Source of the DNA: CAYSUS01 sp964434165 | Lineage (GTDB): Bacteria > Planctomycetota > Planctomycetia > Pirellulales > Thermoguttaceae | NCBI GenBank assembly: GCA_964434165.1 | Contig: CAYSUS010000013.1 | Location: 1 to 64,000, forward strand | Reading direction: 5' to 3' | DNA: 64,000 nucleotides | In this document: in pieces, positions 58,631 to 64,000 of the stretch | How the letters are laid out: each line of letters begins with the position of its first letter | How positions within the stretch are numbered: position 1 is the first letter of the stretch | Made by a program: the position numbers and the translations under genes | The notes under the pieces: model-generated | Database searches by the model: none | Seen by the model: the letters and a program-made list of their open reading frames with translations, nothing else | What the model was told of the DNA's origin: nothing

Positions 58631-59190
58631 TTGCGCCGAGACGACAGACGCCCGTCGAGGTGCCTGCCGGGGATCCGCCCCCCGATTCGACGCCTCCAAA
58701 TTCGCAAACCTAACCCTGAGGTGGGAGCGCCGCGCCCGCTCCGGCCCGTCTTCTCGACCCTTCTCCACACCTCGTCAAGATGGCGCAACTGCCTTCCAGC
58801 ATGCCACTTGTCGATTTCCGGGCGCCGCAGCCGAACCCGCAGTTTTGGTCAGCAGGTTCGAGTTCTTCCGTGCCGCGCACGAGGCCCCGGCCTGACGGCT
58901 AATCGCGGTTGCACATGATTGGCTCATAAGCGGGGAGGACCCAACGAAACCCGTCGCGGAGGCGGTCCGGCGGCGATTGATGGGACGGAACGCGACCAGC
59001 AGGGGGCAAGTCGGGGTGGGGCATCGAACGCGCAGCGGAGGGAGTCCCCAGGGATCAGATCTCAATATACCACATGCGCACCGCGGGTCTTTTGCGCCTC
59101 GCTCGCACCAGTCCCGAGGATGCCGTCATCCGCCGCCCGCGGCTGCGGACGGCAGCCCCCAGCGAGGCTGAACGGCGGAGCCCGTTCACC
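58631..59190. other. Intergenic gap upstream of rpsA
   Basis: 560 bases without a supported gene. Open frames here on the plus strand have Arg/Pro-rich products with no ribosome site. A TATATT hexamer on the minus strand (59064-59069) lacks a -35 partner. The region separates the rpsA promoter from the end of the large propeller gene. Confidence 0.4.
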
Positions 59191-62100
59191 TCACTCCAGC
59201 GTCGGCCACACGACCTCGCCGCGGAGCTGGGCCTCTCCGAGTTCTTTCTCGTACACGCCGTAGAACATCGACGTGCAGTCGAGCCACAGCGTGATGCGGT
59301 GCATCTCCTCGGGCGAGAGCTTCACGTCGTGGTGGCCCTTCTCGAGGATCTCGAAGAGCTTCGACGCCTTCGCGCCGAACCGGCCCGGCGTGGTGCGGTA
59401 CGAATCGCCGTAGTTGTAGAAGCCGTACTTGCGCACGAGGTTGGCGTAGGAGGCGTACCACTTGCCCGCCAGCGGCTCGCGTGCCAGATTCGGGGCCTTG
59501 TCGGCGTTCTCCTGGTGGCACTTGACGCAGTGCTTGTCGAGCACGGGCTGCACCAGGCGCGGGTAGCTGAACGGGTTGGAGCCGTCCACGTCGGGCACCA
59601 GACGCGAGGGCCCGCGCTTCAGGGCCAACGGCACGTCGAGCTGCGAGGGCGGGACCTCGTGCTTTGGCTCGTGGCAGCCCGCGCAGACAAGCCGGTCGCC
59701 AGCGCGGACCTGCGTGGCGGAGCGCATCGACTGCACCGCCAGCCCGCGCTCATCCAGGGCCTGGAAGAAGATCTCGCAGTCGGCCGGCACCGTGAAGTGG
59801 GCACTGCCGTCCTTCTCCACCGGCACGGTGCCCAGCACGTGGCGCACCGGAACCACCGAGTCGCCGGCCGAGGCCACGCGCAGTCCCGTGTCGTGCGGCT
59901 TGGGGCCGGACGGGACCGACATGGTGTAAAGCCGCAGCACGCGGAGGTGCGTGATGTTCGTCCCCTCCGGCCACGGCTTGAGGCTGTCGTAGACGTTCAT
60001 CACCGCCACGGTGCCCTCGGGCCGGCCCGCGTCGGGCGGCAGCTTGGGTCGCGCGGCCGGATTGGTCTCTTCGGGCGTGCGCTGGGCGATTTCGGGCACG
60101 GCCGGCGGCATGCGTCGGGCCTTCACCGGGATCGGGCTCAGGCACGCGATCTCCGGATCGCGGTACAGGAGTTCCTTGTTGCCGAAGGAATCGACCAGGT
60201 AGATCCCGTAGTTGCCGGCCATGTACGCCCCGCCCTGGCGCCCGCCGCCCGACCGCATGCGCGCGTCATACACGCAGAGATGGTAGTCGTCGGCGAGCGG
60301 CCACGGCGTGCCATAGACCTGGTGCCCGCCCTGGGTCTCGGGGAAGCCGACCTCGGGCGTGATCCGCTTGACCGGCCCCATGGCGTCGTCGTCCGGGATC
60401 TTGGGGTCGATGAGCACCAGCGAGCCGTAGGCCTGGCCATGATGCGGAGCGGCGACGGCCACGTACTTGGTCGAGCTGGGGACCGCGCGGACGTCCACTT
60501 CCATGTCGGGCCGCGAGCGCCGCTCGGCGTAGTTGCCGTGCAGGGGGCGCGGGTCGCGCCCGTCGAGCGTCGTGAACCACGGCATGTGGGCCGTGCAGCC
60601 GTGGCGGTCGACGTAGTCCCAGCGGGTCCAGACGATCATGCCGTCGTGCGTGACGCTGGGATGCCACTCGTTGGTCTCGTGGAAGCTCAGGCAGGTGATG
60701 TCGCTGCCGTCGGCCGCCATGTCGAACAGCGTGTAGTTGGGGCACACGCGCCCGCAGCGGAGATAGCCGCCGCGGCGCTCGCTGATGAAGGCGATCCGCC
60801 CGTTGGGGAGCCAGCAGGGATCGAAGTCGTTCCACGTCCCGTCGGTGAGCTGCTCCAGGCTCGTGCCGTCGAGGTTGACCTTGAACACGTGGTAGCAGCG
60901 GCCCTCGTGCCAGTGCCCCTGCGTGGGATCGGTGTGGTGGCGGTGCTGCGTATCGCCGCGGTTCTCCACGTAGGCGAAGAGCACCGTGCGCCCGTCGCAG
61001 GACAGATCGGGCGAGAGGAACGTGCCGCCCTGGTGCTCCGGGCCGTGCAGGTTGCCCATCCCGTCGAAACGCAGGGCCGGCGGCGTGCTCGGGCCGCCGG
61101 AGAGCTTCTGGCCCTGGAGCCGGCCCCGCGCGACCACCGCGTCGGCCAGCACGTCGCGGAGTTGCGGGTCGGGCCCGAACGCCCCGGAGAGGACATACAG
61201 CCCTCCGCCGGGCGTGGCCGCCATGCCGTAGTACTGGTCGCACATGTGGTTGAACAGGGCCCGGTGCCGCTTGATGAACACGATCTGGTCGAAGTCCAAC
61301 AGCGGATTGGCAAAGGCGACCTCGCGGCGCAGTCGGCAGATGTCTGCGAAGAGCACGAACCGGGCCTCGGCGCGGGCCGGGTCGATCTTCGGATTGACTG
61401 CCTGAAGGGCCTCTAGTTCCTTGCGCATCGGCGCCAGCGATTCCGCGGCCGAGGTGTTGCTCAGGTCGTCGAGCAAGGCCGCGGTGCGGCGCAGCACGAC
61501 GTCCACCGGATCGCGGTCGGCCTCGTGGATCAACGCCTCGGGCCGCCACGTCTCCGCAGCCACGCGCTCGAAGTGGCCCCGGTTTCGGAGATCATGGCTC
61601 AGCGCGTCGAACTGCATCTGCCACTCGCCGGGCATGGCGGCATGGGCGCGCGCGGCGAGGAACCGATCCATGCCTTCCAGCGAGGCGAGCATGGCGTGGC
61701 GGAGCGTTCGGGCCTGGTTGGCCAGGGCGGGAAGCTCCGCGACGGCCTTCTCATCCCCCTGGGCCGCGGCGGGGAAGATCGTCTGCCACCGCTTCTGGCT
61801 GTCGTCCAGGCGCTTGCGGACCGCCTCGCCGTGGAAGCGTCCGGGCATGGCCTCGCAGAGCGCGTCCATCCCCGCGCGCATCGCAGCCGGGTCGATGGCA
61901 GGCCCCGTGCCGATGGCCTGGGCGATGCGCCCGATGCGCGCGCGGATCTGGGCCCAGCGCGGGTCGCCGGGCGGCACCTGGGCCCGGGTCAGATCGACGT
62001 ATTGGGCTACCAGCGGGCGTCGCAGATCGGCGAGCCAGAGCTGTTCGAGCAGCGTGCCGGTCTCGGCCGCATCACACGCGCGGCAGAACAGGTCCAGCCA

Positions 62101-62970
62101 GCGGGGATCGTCGCCCGGGACCTTCTCGCCCCGGAGCGTGTCCAGTTGCTTGCGGAGCACCTCGCTCAACGGGCCGGCCTGGGCCAGGGCGTGCTGGATG
62201 GCCGTGGTGTCCAGGTGCGAGACCCGCGCGTCGTGAAACCAGGCCAGGTAGTTCCTGCCCGCGTATTCGACGAACCGCTTCGACTCGGCGGGGAAGTCCC
62301 GCGCGATCCGCTTCCAGACCTCGGGCAGCACGTCGGGATCCTCGAAGAGGACCTTGAATCGGGCCACGCCGCGGGCGCGGTCCGCGTCCATGCCGACCCA
62401 GGCCTCCAGGCGCTCGTACTTGCCGCCGAGGACGTAGCAGACGTCGCTATTGGAGTGGACCCAGATGCCGTGCTTGAACTGCTTCTCGCCGATCTTCAGC
62501 GGATTGTCCTGCCAGTTGCGGTCGGCGAGGAGCTGGCCCCAGCCCACGTGGGCGAACAGCGGCTCGAGCCTGCTCAGGGGGGTGACGGAGCCGTCCTTGG
62601 CGATCAGCCGGGCCTCGCCCCAGATGTGGCAGTTGCCGCCGCCGCCTTCGAGGATCGTCACCAGGCGCATCCAGCGGCAGCCGGCCACGCTGACCGAGAT
62701 CGCCTGCCCCGGCCCGTCGCCGCGGATGGGGTCGCTGACGAATGGCTTGATGTCGGGGTTGCCGGCCTGGGCCTTCTGCGCGTCGCGATAGCGCAGGTAG
62801 CTGGCCCGGGAGGCGAGCATGGTCTCGGTCCAGGAGTCCTTCCGCTCGTACAAGCTGGGCGGGGCCTGCTCGGGCGGCGCCGCCGCGGACGAGACGGACG
62901 CGACGAGGGCGGCGGCCAGGGAAGTTGAGATCAAGGTCCAACACGCGCGCAGCGTCGCGGGGCACCTCAT
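59191..62970 (-). CDS. Large exported NPCBM/propeller protein with CxxCH haem motifs (HzsA-related)
   Basis: 1259 aa with a signal peptide (MRCPATLRACWTLISTSLAAALVASVSSAAA). An NPCBM-like carbohydrate-binding domain covers about residues 95-215 (GGNCHIWGEARLIAKDG, KHGIWVHSNSDVCYVLGGKYERLEAWVGMD). A long helical region follows. Then comes a PD40/TolB-like propeller with FLSPDLSCDGRTVLFAYV, DFDPCWLPNGRIAFISERR and WHPSVTHDGMIVWTRWDYVDRH. The C-terminus holds two c-type haem motifs, CAGCHE and CVKCHQ. This arrangement matches the planctomycete family named for similarity to the hydrazine synthase alpha subunit, although that does not imply anammox. GGGAGGG lies seven bases before the ATG. Confidence 0.87.
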   Translation of the reverse strand: MRCPATLRACWTLISTSLAAALVASVSSAAAPPEQAPPSLYERKDSWTETMLASRASYLRYRDAQKAQAGNPDIKPFVSDPIRGDGPGQAISVSVAGCRWMRLVTILEGGGGNCHIWGEARLIAKDGSVTPLSRLEPLFAHVGWGQLLADRNWQDNPLKIGEKQFKHGIWVHSNSDVCYVLGGKYERLEAWVGMDADRARGVARFKVLFEDPDVLPEVWKRIARDFPAESKRFVEYAGRNYLAWFHDARVSHLDTTAIQHALAQAGPLSEVLRKQLDTLRGEKVPGDDPRWLDLFCRACDAAETGTLLEQLWLADLRRPLVAQYVDLTRAQVPPGDPRWAQIRARIGRIAQAIGTGPAIDPAAMRAGMDALCEAMPGRFHGEAVRKRLDDSQKRWQTIFPAAAQGDEKAVAELPALANQARTLRHAMLASLEGMDRFLAARAHAAMPGEWQMQFDALSHDLRNRGHFERVAAETWRPEALIHEADRDPVDVVLRRTAALLDDLSNTSAAESLAPMRKELEALQAVNPKIDPARAEARFVLFADICRLRREVAFANPLLDFDQIVFIKRHRALFNHMCDQYYGMAATPGGGLYVLSGAFGPDPQLRDVLADAVVARGRLQGQKLSGGPSTPPALRFDGMGNLHGPEHQGGTFLSPDLSCDGRTVLFAYVENRGDTQHRHHTDPTQGHWHEGRCYHVFKVNLDGTSLEQLTDGTWNDFDPCWLPNGRIAFISERRGGYLRCGRVCPNYTLFDMAADGSDITCLSFHETNEWHPSVTHDGMIVWTRWDYVDRHGCTAHMPWFTTLDGRDPRPLHGNYAERRSRPDMEVDVRAVPSSTKYVAVAAPHHGQAYGSLVLIDPKIPDDDAMGPVKRITPEVGFPETQGGHQVYGTPWPLADDYHLCVYDARMRSGGGRQGGAYMAGNYGIYLVDSFGNKELLYRDPEIACLSPIPVKARRMPPAVPEIAQRTPEETNPAARPKLPPDAGRPEGTVAVMNVYDSLKPWPEGTNITHLRVLRLYTMSVPSGPKPHDTGLRVASAGDSVVPVRHVLGTVPVEKDGSAHFTVPADCEIFFQALDERGLAVQSMRSATQVRAGDRLVCAGCHEPKHEVPPSQLDVPLALKRGPSRLVPDVDGSNPFSYPRLVQPVLDKHCVKCHQENADKAPNLAREPLAGKWYASYANLVRKYGFYNYGDSYRTTPGRFGAKASKLFEILEKGHHDVKLSPEEMHRITLWLDCTSMFYGVYEKELGEAQLRGEVVWPTLE

Positions 62971-63061
62971 GAGCTGACCCTCCCGGTAGGCAGGTGGTTG
63001 TCGAGGCGGGTGAGGCTTCCGAAGTCCTCGAGAGTTCGGAAGTCTCTGTCGGCGGGCCTCC

Positions 63062-63067
63062 AGTATA
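63062..63067 (-). promoter_or_regulatory. Extended -10 element upstream of the haem-propeller gene
   Basis: Minus-strand TGCTATACTG (-10 TATACT preceded by TGC), identical over ten bases to the rpsA -10 region. The -35 is weak. It lies about 92 bases before the ATG. Confidence 0.4.
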
Positions 63068-63224
63068 GCAGAACGAGGGTCCCACGGACAGCGCAAGCGC
63101 GGGGGTGTTGCATTCCCGGCCGGCGTGGGCCATCCTGAGGGCGTTGGCCATGGAGGCGCCGCCAGGGGTCCCGCTTTCCCGCCTGCGGGGCTCGACAGCC
63201 GCGGACTGAAGGAGTCCTGCGATC

Positions 63225-64000
63225 GTGAACTGCCTGCCTCTTGTCCTGCTGCTTGTGTGCGCCGGCGCCGAGGGGTCGCCGGCCGACGCGCTCTATTGCC
63301 GCGAGGCCCATTGGGCCGAAGCGATGACCGCCACGCGGCGGGTGTTGTTGAAGGCCGACATCCCGGGCGCGGACCGCGCCGGCGTCTTCGACCGGCTCTG
63401 CCGCCGCCTGTGGGAGGATTACCCTGAGCTGGACTGGTATCTTCAGGATCATCCGCAGGCGGGGCCCGGGTCCGACCGCTTCGACCCCGCGCGCGTGCTC
63501 GGCTGGTACTTCGACGGGGACCGCGACGCCGCGCCGGAGCGGCAGATGATCCGCCGGGTGCTCCAGGAGCTTGGAGACCAGGGCGCGGCCCTGGCTGAAC
63601 GGCTGGAGAGGCTCGAGGCGCGATCTCCCCCGCCGGACGATCCGGCGTGGCTGAAGCTCTACTCCGAAGCGTGCCGGGCTCGGCGCCGCGCCCGGCTGGC
63701 CAGGCTCGAAGCCCTCGCCCCCCGGATCCTCTTTGCTAAGCACTACACGCTGGGCGGCTCGCACTATGCCTACACGGAGGGCCAGTCCGACGCCCAGGCC
63801 GAGCGGCACTTCGTGCCCGGCTCGGCCTTGTGCCTCTTGGAAGTGAAGGACGGCGAGGTCCGCGTCGAGACGCTGCTGGAGGACCGCGGCGGCGTGATCC
63901 GCGACCCCGACGTCTCCTACGACGGCATACGTGTGCTTTTCTCCTGGAAGAAGTCGGATCGCGAGGACGACTACCACCTCTACGAGATGGACGTGGCCAC
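63225..64000 (+). CDS. Exported protein related to the haem-propeller family, 3' end beyond window
   Basis: Open from GTG at 63225 to the window edge; 258 residues are visible. AAGGAG lies ten bases upstream. A short signal peptide (MNCLPLVLLLVCAGAEGSPA) is followed by a helical region (EAHWAEAMTATRRVLLKAD, ERQMIRRVLQELGDQGAALAERLERLEA). A propeller-like part then begins: ILFAKHYTLGGSHYAYTEGQ, GSALCLLEVKDGEVRVETLL, IRDPDVSYDGIRVLFSWKKS. The last blade has the PD40 pattern seen in the divergent neighbour, so the two are probably distant paralogues facing apart across a 254-base region. Haem motifs, if any, would be past the edge. Confidence 0.75.
   Translation, partial: MNCLPLVLLLVCAGAEGSPADALYCREAHWAEAMTATRRVLLKADIPGADRAGVFDRLCRRLWEDYPELDWYLQDHPQAGPGSDRFDPARVLGWYFDGDRDAAPERQMIRRVLQELGDQGAALAERLERLEARSPPPDDPAWLKLYSEACRARRRARLARLEALAPRILFAKHYTLGGSHYAYTEGQSDAQAERHFVPGSALCLLEVKDGEVRVETLLEDRGGVIRDPDVSYDGIRVLFSWKKSDREDDYHLYEMDVA

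Noticed and set aside
58448..58918. 156-codon plus-strand frame in the rpsA upstream gap
   Set aside because: Overlaps the rpsA leader and promoter, is Arg/Pro-rich, and has no ribosome site.
59074..61416. 780-codon plus-strand frame opposite the haem-propeller gene
   Set aside because: Shadow frame without ribosome site or domain.
1..64000. tRNA, rRNA, prophage, integrase or insertion-sequence genes
   Set aside because: Looked for tRNA T-loop signatures, transposase and integrase motifs on both strands and found none.

Overview
This is a high-GC, gene-dense chromosomal window that looks like Planctomycetota. The evidence is the mix of lineage-typical families: two DUF1559 pseudopilin-like proteins, tandem SHD1-like domains, a Tat-exported Gfo/Idh/MocA oxidoreductase beside a sialate O-acetylesterase, an ECF sigma factor of the planctomycete type, M56/BlaI pairs, an L9 with a basic N-terminal extension, and large secreted beta-propeller proteins carrying CxxCH haem motifs. 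No rRNA, tRNA, CRISPR array, prophage or insertion sequence was found. Full-length NifU/NifS, FeoAB and corrinoid methyl-transfer proteins suggest an organism that at least tolerates low oxygen (inference).

Layout. 0-5 kb (minus): BamA with a very long disordered linker, and a SYLF/Ysc84 protein. 5-11 kb (minus): a replication/translation cluster in the order prs, rplY, pth, rpsF, ssb, rplI, dnaB, without rpsR. 11-14.2 kb (plus): a secreted protein, then a corrinoid methyl-transfer module (UroD-like methyltransferase, a 60-aa protein, a B12-binding protein) behind a near-consensus promoter. 14-15 kb: two decayed secreted-protein genes. 15.2-18.2 kb (minus): feoA-feoB-FeoB-associated protein with a Fur-like operator. 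18-24 kb (minus): planctomycete-type unknowns and an M32 carboxypeptidase. 24-30.5 kb (plus): BshB1-like deacetylase, DUF1559 protein, oxidoreductase, acetylesterase and a membrane protein.

30.5-39 kb (minus): a small hypothetical, an M56 peptidase fused to a secreted charged domain, its BlaI repressor with a double operator, nifS, nifU and a Ski2-like helicase. 39-43.5 kb (plus): TPR protein, EamA-like protein, LysR regulator, and a ferredoxin-ASKHA protein of the type that reductively reactivates corrinoid proteins. 43.7-46.4 kb (minus): SHD1/zinc-ribbon protein and BioF. 46.6-50.4 kb (plus): ECF sigma, anti-sigma-like protein, PDZ protein, strong terminator, and a frameshifted DUF1559 gene. 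50.4-54 kb (minus): FG-GAP protein, UVR-motif protein, ArfB, sugar isomerase. 54.1-55.3 kb (plus): LptF/G permease. 55.5-58.4 kb (minus): a primary-type sigma factor and ribosomal protein S1. 59-64 kb: two divergent large secreted propeller proteins, the second cut by the window edge.

The candidate most worth pursuing is the corrinoid system. A UroD-family protein that seems to have lost the zinc ligands of MtaA/MtbA, a small companion of unknown role and a DxHxxG B12 carrier lie together, and the ATP-dependent reductive activator sits 27 kb away behind a LysR gene. Together they could form a methyl-group-harvesting (demethylase) pathway whose substrate is not evident from the sequence.
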